DNA of 64,000 nt. It comes from Mucilaginibacter sp. PPCGB 2223. GTDB taxonomy: Bacteria; Bacteroidota; Bacteroidia; Sphingobacteriales; Sphingobacteriaceae. Position 1 is the first letter of the stretch. Each line of letters starts with the position of its first letter. The DNA lies in the NCBI RefSeq assembly GCF_001705515.1, contig NZ_MDJS01000001.1, positions 2,170,001 through 2,234,000 on the forward strand. Reading direction: 5' to 3'. The position numbers were made by a program, and so were the translations under genes. Shown here piece after piece: positions 44,594-53,513 of the stretch. The notes below the pieces were generated by a model that made no database searches, was not told the origin of the DNA, and saw only the letters and a list, made by a program, of their open reading frames with translations.

Positions 44594-45670
44594 CTATACG
44601 ATCTTTTTAAAATAGATCCCGTTATCGGTAGCTAAAAACAGGATATTATTCAGGTAACAGAAGTCGTAGCCAAAACCTGCCGTAGCTAAAACTTCGCTGT
44701 TCGTGGCCCAGCTTGTGCCTATCGGCGCCGCCACATCGCGCTGCTGTATACATACACCGCCACCTGTCAATACGTTGCTTACCACATAAAATTTATTATT
44801 GAAAGTGTACAGCATCCGGATACGGCTCGAATTAATGGTGCCCGGTTCCTTTTGCAGGCCGAGCGTGTCGGCGGCCCAGGTTAGGCCGCTATTGGTGCTG
44901 CCGTACAACATAGTGCCCGGCGTTACCAGCAGGGTGCCCTGCCCATAGGTTATATCGCGCATGATGGCCATACGGTGCGGGTTAAAATAATCCGTCGCTA
45001 TCCACTGATTATTTAAGGTATTACAGGTATAAAAGAACCCGTTTCCGCCCCGTAAGGATACCAGGCTTTGATTTACGGCAATCGTCTTTTTTACCGTATA
45101 ATCGAAATTAGAAGGTAAGCCGCTGGTATTGAAGGGCCCCCAGGTACCGGCGTTTTTATTCAATATCTGTAAGCCGTCGCCCGGCGTGTTGCCTTGCTCT
45201 GTTGACGCGTACAGGTTATTATTCAGAACGGTAAATGAGGTAACCAGCTCAATGGTTGACTGGTTAACCCAGGTTTGGCCGCCATTGCCACTGGCAAAAA
45301 TGCCATCGAACTCGGTACCCGCATAGATGATGTTGTTAAATACCGCTAAGGCGGATATGTTGGTACCTTGCTTTACCAACGCTGACGGCTGCCATGTAGC
45401 ACCCAGGTCAGAGCTCATATACACTATACCAGCGCTGCTTGCCGCGTAGACTGTGTTGCCTGATGTTGTGAGTACCGTAAACTCCTGGTTGGATGACAAC
45501 GATGCGACTTTTGTCCAGCCGGATGGTGATGCGACACCCATATCGGGGCTATAATCATGACATTTATGGCAAGCCGATAAACCCAGCAGTAACGCGAGGC
45601 ATACACTAAATAATGTGATAATCTTTTCATTCTTTTTGTTAATCGGTTTTGGTTTTTTTACTGTTTTCAT
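44594..45670 (-). CDS. BNR-type propeller lipoprotein, copy 1 of the tandem array
   Basis: First gene of the array, 358 residues, with a basic N-terminus (KKPKPINKKNEK) before the hydrophobic signal and lipobox GLSACHKCHD. Blades MSSDLGATW, ASGNGGQTW and GSTNSGLTW are visible; the end ILFLATDNGIYFKK is conserved in all three. A TAACTTTG box on the minus strand (45708-45715), matching TAnnTTTG, precedes it. Function is unknown, surface location is inferred. Confidence 0.82.
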   Translation of the reverse strand: MKTVKKPKPINKKNEKIITLFSVCLALLLGLSACHKCHDYSPDMGVASPSGWTKVASLSSNQEFTVLTTSGNTVYAASSAGIVYMSSDLGATWQPSALVKQGTNISALAVFNNIIYAGTEFDGIFASGNGGQTWVNQSTIELVTSFTVLNNNLYASTEQGNTPGDGLQILNKNAGTWGPFNTSGLPSNFDYTVKKTIAVNQSLVSLRGGNGFFYTCNTLNNQWIATDYFNPHRMAIMRDITYGQGTLLVTPGTMLYGSTNSGLTWAADTLGLQKEPGTINSSRIRMLYTFNNKFYVVSNVLTGGGVCIQQRDVAAPIGTSWATNSEVLATAGFGYDFCYLNNILFLATDNGIYFKKIV

Positions 45671-46038
45671 TAGGTTATCAATCGTATAATAAATAAATTA
45701 AGGGACACAAAGTTATAGCCTGCCATGTTAAATGGCTGCACCTAAAAGTCCATCTTATTGACTTAAAAGTTCTTCGGGTACCGGGCTTACTGTTTTAAGG
45801 TATATCCGCAAGGGAAGCACGGTACCCATTATTTAAAACAGCAGGCGGTGGCAGTTAGTTAATAGAACGCTACCCGGGGCAGCCTTGAGCATTCGGACAT
45901 AATGGCCGGATGATGGTCATACTCAAAAACGGGCGAAGTATGTAAACGGTTGCCAGAGGCTACAGAAAAGCACACAATAAACTCACTATCAGCAAATTAA
46001 TTTACAAACAACGTCAAAAAAGCAGATCGGCGGGTTGA
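45671..46038. other. Intergenic region upstream of the BNR lipoprotein array
   Basis: About 370 bases without a convincing gene. It must carry the promoter of the BNR array; the only consensus match is TAACTTTG (45708-45715, minus strand) with no clear -33 partner. A GGGTACCG/CGGTACCC inverted word (45776-45783 and 45820-45827) could form a stem. Nothing else recognised. Confidence 0.45.
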
Positions 46039-46263
46039 CTACAGATCAGATACCCGGGTGCGGATACGCTTAACGTAGTTCCGGATATCGAGCACGATAC
46101 CGGCAAAGAAATAGAATATGAGCGGGAAGCCCACTGCCAAAAAAGAAGAGTAAATAAAAAACAGGCGGATCTTGGAGATAGAGATATTAAAGCGTTCGCC
46201 CAGGTAGGTACAAACACCAAACGAGTATTTTTCGAAAAAAGTTAATATCCGCTGCAACATCAC
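46039..46263 (-). CDS. PspC domain-containing small membrane protein
   Basis: A 74-residue protein with one membrane segment (about 33-60) and the PspC-type start FEKYSFGVCTYLGERFNIS. The family is linked to membrane stress in proteobacteria. It overlaps the DUF2851 gene by four bases, a pairing repeated in Bacteroidota. Confidence 0.82.
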   Translation of the reverse strand: MMLQRILTFFEKYSFGVCTYLGERFNISISKIRLFFIYSSFLAVGFPLIFYFFAGIVLDIRNYVKRIRTRVSDL

Positions 46264-47549
46264 ATAGCCGGTTTTAAAATCTTATTCCCAATACCGCACT
46301 GCAGGCACTTTTTATAATTGCAGTAAACGTTTTTTAGCTCGAGCAAGGCCTGCGATTCGTACGCGGTGCCAGCTTTTACCCCCATAGTAACAAAACCGGC
46401 AATTATACTGTTTTGCTCAACAGGTAAAAATTCAAGTAAATGCAGGGCACGGTTAACATAACGCTCCTGCTGATGCTGGTTACCATAAGAAAATAAATAT
46501 AATACAATTGTGTTTAATAACAAAATATCGACTGAAGATTTGCCTAAGTTTTTTGCCGCCGGTTTTGACGGCTTATCAAACTGATAGTGATCATCCCAAT
46601 AGCTGTTCATTTTGATATCGGTAAACAGTTTGGCGTAGTCATCATAATTCCGGATATCCAGAACCTTCGAAAAAAGATGGTTGGACTGATAAACCAATGC
46701 AGCAAATTGTGCCAGCCGGATAGTAGGAAAATTTAGCGGACGAAGCTTTGAAAACTTCCACAAATGCTTCTGCAGAGGTTTAAGGTTATATTTTTTCTGT
46801 AAAAACTGGTATTCGGCCCGCAAAGTTACAGGGTATTCGTCCTTCAGATCGGCGGTTAAAAAACCTGCCTGCCCGAATATCAGCGCCTCGATCTGCATCG
46901 GGTTGTTTTTGTGCTTTGCCAGGATGTTTTGCGGAAGCGATTTGGCCAGCAGTTCGAAAGGCAGGGCATTAACTTTAAAGCCAAAGTTGGCCGCCAGGTA
47001 TTGGTAAAAAGTTTCTTCCCAATCGCCTTTGTTGGTTTGGATGGCTGCGGCAAGCTGGTTTGAGCGCTTTTGCAAACGCTCCACCAATACACGGGTTAGC
47101 CAGTTGTGGATGAGCAAAGGATCGATACTGCCGATACTTGCCTCGCAGGGAATGATTTGTTTAGGCTCGTTTATCAGCCAGTTGTACTTAGCGAACAGCT
47201 CATCAGGAATACGATCATTTAAGATGATAGTTGGGATGCGAGTGCCATCTTTACGGTAAACAGGGGTATCATCACGGCATACTACATGCAGGATCACGTT
47301 ATCGTAAGCATCATCGGTTGTGTGCCCGTGTTGCTTCCAGCCGGATGAGGATAAATGCACCTCGACGTTGCCGGCCCAGAGGGTATTGCCTATTTTGATC
47401 TTGGCATGCTGAAAATCGGGGCCCGAATCGATATTCTGTAAGCCCGGCGAAACAATCTCAACGGTTTCCCCCAAAGTAGTCAGCAAACCGGCCTTATTAA
47501 AAAGCCTGAATTTCCAGACGTATTGCAGGAAGTCTTCGTTAAACATCAT
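46260..47549 (-). CDS. DUF2851 family protein
   Basis: A 429-residue protein with FLQYVWKFRLFNKAGLLTT near the start and PDFQHAKIKIGNTLWAGNVEVHLSSSGWKQH-type features including an HGHTTDDAY segment (about 74-82), as in DUF2851. Three cysteines in CNYKKCLQCGIGNKIL near the C-terminus could bind metal. Function unknown. Upstream of the PspC gene, transcribed together. Confidence 0.9.
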   Translation of the reverse strand: MMFNEDFLQYVWKFRLFNKAGLLTTLGETVEIVSPGLQNIDSGPDFQHAKIKIGNTLWAGNVEVHLSSSGWKQHGHTTDDAYDNVILHVVCRDDTPVYRKDGTRIPTIILNDRIPDELFAKYNWLINEPKQIIPCEASIGSIDPLLIHNWLTRVLVERLQKRSNQLAAAIQTNKGDWEETFYQYLAANFGFKVNALPFELLAKSLPQNILAKHKNNPMQIEALIFGQAGFLTADLKDEYPVTLRAEYQFLQKKYNLKPLQKHLWKFSKLRPLNFPTIRLAQFAALVYQSNHLFSKVLDIRNYDDYAKLFTDIKMNSYWDDHYQFDKPSKPAAKNLGKSSVDILLLNTIVLYLFSYGNQHQQERYVNRALHLLEFLPVEQNSIIAGFVTMGVKAGTAYESQALLELKNVYCNYKKCLQCGIGNKILKPAM

Positions 47550-47552
47550 TTT

Positions 47553-47648
47553 TATAGTCCGGAGTATTGAGTTCTGAGTCTTGAGTCGGCAAATTAATAA
47601 ATTTATCAGAATTATCCTGGCTCTGGACTAACGACCCCTGACTCAAGG
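47553..47648. repeat. Intergenic word-type inverted repeat
   Basis: GAGTTCTGAGTCTTGAGTCGGC (about 47568-47589) is matched by an imperfect complement in GACCCCTGACTCAAGGC (about 47632-47648), with an AT-rich spacer. It lies between pyrF and the DUF2851 gene on the same strand. Arms are made of repeated TGAGTC words, as at 31983. Confidence 0.6.
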
Positions 47649-48482
47649 CTAAATTACCCCCGCTTTCTCCAACTCTTCCTCCATCTCATGTTGAATTTTG
47701 AGCGCCTCGGCGCGGGCTGCATCGGCAAAGTCGTGGCCGTTGGATGCATAGATGACAGAGCGCGAGGCATTGACGATAAGGCCGCAATCTTTATTCATAC
47801 CATACCGGCAAACTTCGGCCAGGCTGCCACCCTGCGCACCGACTCCGGGCACCAGTAAAAAATGGTCGGGAGCATGTTTGCGGATAGTTAAAAAGGCTTC
47901 GCCCCTGGTGGCACCTACCACATACATCAGGCGATCGTTGCCTGCCCAGGTGTTGGCCTTTTTGATCACTTCTTCGAACAAAAGGCCATCGCCGCAAGGC
48001 AGCAGTTGAAAATCCCTACTGCTTTCGTTGGATGTTAGCCCCAACAGGACGACCCACTTATCGGGGTATTTTAAATATGAGGTAACACTATCATAACCCA
48101 TATACGGTGCAACAGTAATAGCATCAAAACCCATCCCGCTTGCAGCAGTATCAAAAAAAGCTTTGGCATACATATCCGATGTATTGCCAATATCGCCGCG
48201 TTTGGCGTCGATGATATTCAGGGAGTCTTCAGGCAGGTATTCCCAGGTTTTAACCAGGCTTTGCAGGCCTTTTACGCCCATGCTTTCGTAAAAAGCCGAA
48301 TTGGGTTTATAGCTTACACACAAATCGCGGGTGGCATCGATGATGCGACGGTTAAACTCAAATACCGGATCTTCGGTATCTAAAAGAAACTGAGGCACCT
48401 TTTGGATATCGGTATCCAGCCCTACACATAAAAATGATCTTTTTTGTTTGATCTGATCAATCAGTTCTTGGCGGTTCGGCAT
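47649..48482 (-). CDS. pyrF: Orotidine 5'-phosphate decarboxylase
   Basis: OMP decarboxylase of the longer type-2 class, 277 residues from the ATG at 48482 (an in-frame TTG is at 48500), the last step of UMP synthesis. [20 protein letters not shown] (about 80-99) carries the catalytic Lys-Asp network. [11 protein letters not shown] and [14 protein letters not shown] are also typical. No overlap with neighbours. Confidence 0.95.
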   Translation of the reverse strand: MPNRQELIDQIKQKRSFLCVGLDTDIQKVPQFLLDTEDPVFEFNRRIIDATRDLCVSYKPNSAFYESMGVKGLQSLVKTWEYLPEDSLNIIDAKRGDIGNTSDMYAKAFFDTAASGMGFDAITVAPYMGYDSVTSYLKYPDKWVVLLGLTSNESSRDFQLLPCGDGLLFEEVIKKANTWAGNDRLMYVVGATRGEAFLTIRKHAPDHFLLVPGVGAQGGSLAEVCRYGMNKDCGLIVNASRSVIYASNGHDFADAARAEALKIQHEMEEELEKAGVI

Positions 48483-48749
48483 GAAGTTTGTATTGAGCAA
48501 TATATTATTTGCGTTACAAAAGAATGAAAATTAGCCCGGATAGCTACATTTTGATAATATATTTTCAAAAAAATTTGAAGTATTAATTTTATTGGTTAAA
48601 ATTGTAGTGTTTTCCTGAATTTCTTGCACTAAAGAAACAATCAGTTTAAAATTTCCGACGTTTACTAACAATTGCAGACCTTTTAATTAAGGTACGGGTT
48701 TGCAAACTTTTTCCACTCAAAATACCCTTTTGAAATACTATTCAATCAC
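48483..48749. other. Intergenic region between pyrF and rho
   Basis: About 267 bases between the divergent starts of pyrF and rho, AT-rich (about 48545-48600 especially). It should contain promoters for both. No strong TAnnTTTG box or riboswitch fold is evident to me. Confidence 0.4.
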
Positions 48750-50390
48750 ATGTCTAATACAACAGAATTAAACGATAAACTCGTTTCTGAACTGCGTACC
48801 CTGGCTAAAAGTTTCGGCATAGACGATGCCGACGGTTTAAGAAAGCCTGAGCTTATCGCTAAAATAACCGAGCAGCAAACTTTAATCGAAGCCGCACGCT
48901 TACAGCAACAAACCGTGGCCCGCGATTATGCCGAGCATAACGCTCCGGCTGCTGCCGAACCGGCCGACGATAAACCGCGCAAACGCACGCGTACTATCAA
49001 AGGCAAAACCGAACCGCGCGAAACCGTACGCCTGGATGATACCAACCTCTTTAATAGTTTTGATGACGATGATATTCGTCCGCAGGATGCAGAAAGCAAT
49101 GTACCAGCAGCTGTTGAGGCCGGTATCGAGCCATTGGAAGAGGTTACACAACCAGACGAGGCTCCTGTACAGGCGCCAGAAGCTGCTGCCCGCCCGCAAA
49201 AGTTTGAGCGCCGCAACAATAATAATCAGAACAATAACCAGCAGAAAGCCCAGGAACCTGCCATTAACCTCGATTTCGATAATGTGATCGTTAATGAAGG
49301 TGTGCTGGAAATTATGCCCGACGGCTATGGCTTCCTGCGCTCGTCGGACTATAACTACCTCACCTCTCCGGATGATATCTATGTATCGCAATCACAGATC
49401 AAGCTTTTTGGCTTAAAAACCGGCGACACCGTACGCGGCAGTATCCGTCCGCCGAAAGAAGGTGAAAAATATTTCCCGCTGGTGCGTGTTGAGGCTATTA
49501 ACGGCCGTGTGCCTGCCGAAGTGCGCGACCGTGTTCCGTTCGACCACTTAACGCCGCTTTTCCCATCGGAGAGATTGAACCTGTTCACCGACTCGGGCAA
49601 TTATTCAACCCGTATCATGGACCTGTTCTCGCCTATCGGTAAAGGGCAGCGTGGTTTGATCGTGGCACAGCCAAAAACAGGTAAAACCATGTTGCTGAAG
49701 GATGTGGCCAACGCCATAGCCAAAAACCACCCTGAAGTTTACCTGATCATCTTACTGATTGACGAACGCCCCGAGGAGGTAACCGATATGGCCCGCAGCG
49801 TACGCGCCGAAGTAGTATCTTCGACATTTGATGAACCTGCGGAGCGCCACGTAAAAATTGCCAACATCGTATTAGAGAAAGCAAAACGTATGGTGGAGTG
49901 CGGCCACGATGTGGTGATCCTGCTCGACTCGATAACCCGTTTGGCGCGTGCTTATAACACAGTTGCCCCGGCGTCGGGTAAAATATTATCGGGTGGTGTT
50001 GATGCCAATGCCTTACACAAACCGAAACGCTTCTTCGGCGCGGCCCGTAAGATAGAGGATGGCGGCTCGTTAACCATCATCGCAACAGCGTTGACCGAAA
50101 CCGGCTCGAAAATGGATGAGGTGATCTTTGAAGAATTTAAAGGTACCGGTAATATGGAGCTGCAGCTGGACAGGAAGCTATCCAACAAGCGTATCTTCCC
50201 GGCTATCGATTTGACTGCTTCAAGTACACGCCGCGACGATCTGTTGCTCGACCGTGATGTGCTGCAGCGCATCTGGATATTGCGCAACCACCTTGCCGAT
50301 ATGAACTCGCAGGAATCGATGGAGTTTTTACAGGCGCAGATGCGTGGTACAAAAACCAACGAAGAGTTCCTGATTTCGATGAACTCCTAA
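48750..50390 (+). CDS. rho: Transcription termination factor Rho with a long disordered insert
   Basis: Rho helicase of 546 residues. Rho_N domain (about 7-45), then a long acidic, basic and asparagine-rich region (about 50-175; [17 protein letters not shown]), the cold-shock RNA-binding domain (about 183-255; [20 protein letters not shown]), and the RecA-type ATPase with Walker [10 protein letters not shown] (about 305-313) and [20 protein letters not shown]. coli Rho has 419 residues, so the extra length is the insert. Followed by a hairpin at 50402-50459. Confidence 0.97.
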   Translation: MSNTTELNDKLVSELRTLAKSFGIDDADGLRKPELIAKITEQQTLIEAARLQQQTVARDYAEHNAPAAAEPADDKPRKRTRTIKGKTEPRETVRLDDTNLFNSFDDDDIRPQDAESNVPAAVEAGIEPLEEVTQPDEAPVQAPEAAARPQKFERRNNNNQNNNQQKAQEPAINLDFDNVIVNEGVLEIMPDGYGFLRSSDYNYLTSPDDIYVSQSQIKLFGLKTGDTVRGSIRPPKEGEKYFPLVRVEAINGRVPAEVRDRVPFDHLTPLFPSERLNLFTDSGNYSTRIMDLFSPIGKGQRGLIVAQPKTGKTMLLKDVANAIAKNHPEVYLIILLIDERPEEVTDMARSVRAEVVSSTFDEPAERHVKIANIVLEKAKRMVECGHDVVILLDSITRLARAYNTVAPASGKILSGGVDANALHKPKRFFGAARKIEDGGSLTIIATALTETGSKMDEVIFEEFKGTGNMELQLDRKLSNKRIFPAIDLTASSTRRDDLLLDRDVLQRIWILRNHLADMNSQESMEFLQAQMRGTKTNEEFLISMNS

Positions 50391-50401
50391 ACTTTCTTAA
50401 C

Positions 50402-50459
50402 CAAATGAAAATATTATGGAAACACAAAGTACGTGTTTCTGTAATATTTTCGTTTCATA
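50402..50459 (+). terminator. Hairpin after rho
   Basis: ATGAAAATATTATGGAAACAC (50405-50425) pairs with most of GTGTTTCTGTAATATTTTC (50434-50452) around a short loop. There is no U-run of the intrinsic type, so this may be a weak or Rho-regulated terminator. The pssA -33 element overlaps its 3' end. Confidence 0.55.
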
Positions 50460-50483
50460 GTAAAGAAGGCTTCCGTATATTTG
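50453..50483 (+). promoter_or_regulatory. Promoter of pssA-purS
   Basis: TTTC (50453-50456), a 19-base spacer and TATATTTG (50476-50483), exact for the -7 element. The pssA ATG is at 50491, so the transcript would be nearly leaderless. Confidence 0.6.
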
Positions 50484-50490
50484 TAGTAAA

Positions 50491-51198
50491 ATGAGGCAGC
50501 GCCTAAAAAAACATGTACCTAATGCCATTACCTGCGCAAACCTGTTCAGCGGGTGCCTGGGTATAGTTTTTGCTTTCCAGGGCAATTTACTGTACGCCGC
50601 TTACGCCCTTTTCCTGGCCGCAGTTTTCGATTTTTTTGATGGTTTTGCCTCCAGGCTGTTACAGTCGTTCTCGGGTATCGGTAAGGACCTCGACTCGCTG
50701 GCCGATATGGTAAGCTTCGGCGTTTTGCCTTCGGTAATCATTTACGAGCTGTTTTTACAGGCCCCGCAGATTGAGCATGTTAGCCCATATTTAAATTACA
50801 TCGCCTTTTTGATACCGGTGTTTTCGGCGTTAAGGCTGGCTAAATTCAATATCGATGAACGGCAAACCGAGATCTTCATCGGTTTACCTACCCCGGCCAA
50901 CGCTATCCTGATCGCATCGTTACCGCTGATTCTGCAGCAGCATACTGCTTTCTCTACCTTTATTTTGAACCCTTACGGCCTGGCCTGCTTTGTGCTCATT
51001 ATGTGCTCGCTGCTGGTGGCCGAGATACCGTTAATGTCGCTCAAGTTTAAAAACACCGATGTACACAATAACATTTACCGTTATGTATTGATCTCGATAT
51101 CGGCCATATCCATCGTGGTGTTTAAATTTGTGGCCGTTCCGGTCATCTTATTCATGTATATCACCTTATCCGTCATACAATTCAGAATCGCCAAATAA
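50491..51198 (+). CDS. pssA: CDP-diacylglycerol-serine O-phosphatidyltransferase
   Basis: Membrane enzyme making phosphatidylserine, precursor of phosphatidylethanolamine, 235 residues. The CDP-alcohol phosphotransferase motif is seen as FDGFASRLLQSFSGIGKDLD followed by SLADMVSFGVLPS (about 46-85). About six membrane segments. It is followed two bases later by purS, an odd functional pairing. Confidence 0.94.
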   Translation: MRQRLKKHVPNAITCANLFSGCLGIVFAFQGNLLYAAYALFLAAVFDFFDGFASRLLQSFSGIGKDLDSLADMVSFGVLPSVIIYELFLQAPQIEHVSPYLNYIAFLIPVFSALRLAKFNIDERQTEIFIGLPTPANAILIASLPLILQQHTAFSTFILNPYGLACFVLIMCSLLVAEIPLMSLKFKNTDVHNNIYRYVLISISAISIVVFKFVAVPVILFMYITLSVIQFRIAK

Positions 51199-51200
51199 AA

Positions 51201-51452
51201 ATGAAATTCCAAGCAGAAATTGATGTAATGCCAAAAAAAGAGATACTCGACCCTCAGGGTAAAGCCGTTACGGGCAGTATGAAGAACCTGGGCTTATCCG
51301 AAATCCAGAACGTACGCATCGGCAAACATATCTCGCTTGAAATTGAGGCAGAAAATACCGAGGCAGCACACGCCAAAGTTGAGCAGGCCTGCAAAAACCT
51401 GCTGGCAAACCTGATTATGGAAAGCTATAGCTTTGAGCTGAGACAGGCTTAA
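51201..51452 (+). CDS. purS: Phosphoribosylformylglycinamidine synthase subunit PurS
   Basis: An 83-residue subunit of the PurLQS complex of purine synthesis. It has KKEILDPQGKAVTGSMKNLG and IRIGKHISLEIEAE-type segments of the family. No purQ or purL lies near, so it depends on distant partners. Starts two bases after pssA. Confidence 0.94.
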   Translation: MKFQAEIDVMPKKEILDPQGKAVTGSMKNLGLSEIQNVRIGKHISLEIEAENTEAAHAKVEQACKNLLANLIMESYSFELRQA

Positions 51453-51543
51453 AGTTCGGCGGCTTTCGCTGCATATTAACCCTGCCTTTGTTAATGTGAT
51501 CACCATTAACCCTGTAAATGTAACTGGGCATAGTGAAGATGTT

Positions 51544-52458
51544 TTACCGAGTCTTAATATCTTTCAGACTTTTTTCCAGTTTCTTAAAATCATTTGCACT
51601 GATGTTTCGGGAATCGGCTGCCGTATTGTATACCTTTTTTCCTGTTTTCGAATTCATAATTAAGAAATTAGTTTCAGTACGTAGTACGTAGAAAAAAGGG
51701 GGCTCGGATAAAATTATTTTCTTTTCTAACTCGGCTTGCGGCAAAATTTTGTATGGCAAAGAATAGTTTTTTAAAATTTTCTCTATTTGGGCATCATTCA
51801 TTTGAGCACCTGAAAAAGCTGCATCTTTAACAAAACTAAATTCAGGAATATACAAAGTATCTTGACTTGATATCCTGGTCGATGCTGAATCAGTTTTAGC
51901 CACGGGGTCGGCGGTGTTTAGCTCCATTGCCAGATTTTGCATTATGTTCAAGACAACACCAGGATAACCGTTAGAATAAAAAAAACGACTCTTATCAAAC
52001 GTAGGATCATCATAAGAAGACAGAAAGTAACTATGGTTAAAGTTTGTATTTAATATCACATATCTAAACTGGGAAACTTTGGCTTTTTCCTTAAAATAAT
52101 CATCTTTTACGGTCCAAAAGCTAAAGTAATAAAACGTCATTGACGCATACCTCCCATTAACCGTATAGTCCTCAAGACTAAAAAAACTATCACCGGGTAG
52201 CACTGGTAGATCAAACCTGTTTTTATGCATAGTGATATACTGGATGTTTTTTGTGAACGTCCATTTTTTTTGAAGCCACGCTAAATATTTTTCATGGTCA
52301 GGAAAATTAAGGTCGCTTACGACAATATAGGTAGTGCCATTTTTTACAGCATTATATATGCTTTGCTCCTCTGCAGCTTGTTTTTCCTTTTTACTTTGAG
52401 CAATTGCTACCGACGCGAGTAAAAATATCAACACAAATAATACCGACGTTCGTTTCAT
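51544..52458 (-). CDS. Secreted hypothetical protein
   Basis: A 304-residue protein with a clear signal peptide (about 1-20, ending AIAQS) and mixed alpha/beta content. TTYIVVSDLNFPDHEKYLAWL begins the mature part. The family is not recognised. It stands alone; a CAAAAATA box (52472-52479; TATTTTTG on its strand) could be its -7 element. Lower GC than most neighbours. Confidence 0.65.
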   Translation of the reverse strand: MKRTSVLFVLIFLLASVAIAQSKKEKQAAEEQSIYNAVKNGTTYIVVSDLNFPDHEKYLAWLQKKWTFTKNIQYITMHKNRFDLPVLPGDSFFSLEDYTVNGRYASMTFYYFSFWTVKDDYFKEKAKVSQFRYVILNTNFNHSYFLSSYDDPTFDKSRFFYSNGYPGVVLNIMQNLAMELNTADPVAKTDSASTRISSQDTLYIPEFSFVKDAAFSGAQMNDAQIEKILKNYSLPYKILPQAELEKKIILSEPPFFYVLRTETNFLIMNSKTGKKVYNTAADSRNISANDFKKLEKSLKDIKTR

Positions 52459-52547
52459 GATTCTTTCAAAACAAAAATATTCTTCGGTTCTTAAACAGAT
52501 ATAACAGCGGAACCGGACTGTAGAGATAGGTGATACGAGAGTAGTAC

Positions 52548-52925
52548 TTACAACTCTGCGGCTTTTGCTTCGCGTATCACCTTTAATTTTTCGAGTGTCG
52601 GGGCGATGATGCTTCTTACCGAAACATATTTTGCTTCGATGGCGGCAAAATCGGCATCGCCTTTGGCCAAAGCCTCTACTTCCTGCATCATCGATTGAGC
52701 GGTCAGCATCCCGAAAAAGCCTAAGTTTGGTTTTAATTTATGGGCGGATTGGGCAATGAGGGTCCTATCGCCGGCCTTGATGGCATTATAGATGGCCCAC
52801 ATCAGCTCGGGCGTTTGCACCAGAAACATATCTATCGATTCGACGATGAATTCGGTGCTGCCGTCAGCTATTTCGAGCAAAAAAGAAAGGTCAAAGTACT
52901 GATCTGATAGTTCCAATTCCGGCAT
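52548..52925 (-). CDS. Hpt domain-containing protein
   Basis: A 125-residue histidine phosphotransfer protein from the ATG at 52925. The phosphorylatable His is in IAQSAHKLKPNLGFFGM (about residue 62). A stand-alone Hpt relays phosphate between hybrid kinases and response regulators; no such partner is in the window. It lies downstream of folK on the same strand. Confidence 0.85.
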   Translation of the reverse strand: MPELELSDQYFDLSFLLEIADGSTEFIVESIDMFLVQTPELMWAIYNAIKAGDRTLIAQSAHKLKPNLGFFGMLTAQSMMQEVEALAKGDADFAAIEAKYVSVRSIIAPTLEKLKVIREAKAAEL

Positions 52926-52949
52926 AACGTGTTCTTTAAACACGTAAAA

Positions 52950-53426
52950 CTACAATTTTTTCACAATCAAACTATCTTTAAAATTATTTAATTGTAAAAT
53001 ATTTTTATTTAATACCGGGTGAATATATTGCGGGGCTATTTCGGCCAGCGGCTCCAAAACAAACTTACGCTGGTGCAGATGCGGGTGCGGGATCACCAGG
53101 TCGGGCTGGTTTATTACCTCATTATCATAAAATAATATATCAATATCGATAGTGCGCGATCCCCATTTCTCCAGCCGCTCGCGCCCCAGGCTTTTTTCGA
53201 TAGCCAGTATACGCTCCAATACTTCGCGTGGCTTCAGGGCGGTGCTCACCTGTAAAACCTGGTTCAGGTAATCGGGTTCATCAGTCTTCCCCCACGATTG
53301 CGTTTCGTATACCGACGAGCGTTTGACGATGCGGCCAACCTGCAGGACAATCCCTGTACAGGCCTCATTTAAAAATAGTTGCCGGTTGCCCAGGTTACTG
53401 CCTAAAAGTAAAAAAACATCAACCAT
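52950..53426 (-). CDS. folK: HPPK, 2-amino-4-hydroxy-6-hydroxymethyldihydropteridine diphosphokinase
   Basis: Folate pathway pyrophosphokinase of 158 residues. Substrate motifs LLGSNLGNRQLFL (about 6-18), SSVYETQSWG, and the metal-binding RTIDIDILFYDNE (about 93-105) plus PHPHLHQRKFVLEPL are visible. It is divergent from sppA, 87 bases apart. Confidence 0.95.
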   Translation of the reverse strand: MVDVFLLLGSNLGNRQLFLNEACTGIVLQVGRIVKRSSVYETQSWGKTDEPDYLNQVLQVSTALKPREVLERILAIEKSLGRERLEKWGSRTIDIDILFYDNEVINQPDLVIPHPHLHQRKFVLEPLAEIAPQYIHPVLNKNILQLNNFKDSLIVKKL

Positions 53427-53478
53427 GTTGTAACAAATATTATGCGCTATGCTCTTAAGCTTATATGCCGCGTTTTAG

Positions 53479-53486
53479 TAGCTTTG
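53479..53486 (+). promoter_or_regulatory. Candidate -7 box for sppA
   Basis: TAGCTTTG is an exact TAnnTTTG match 27 bases before the sppA ATG. No good -33 TTTG is seen at the usual distance. Confidence 0.4.
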
Positions 53487-53513
53487 CATAGTTATAAAGT
53501 TTTTTAATATTAG

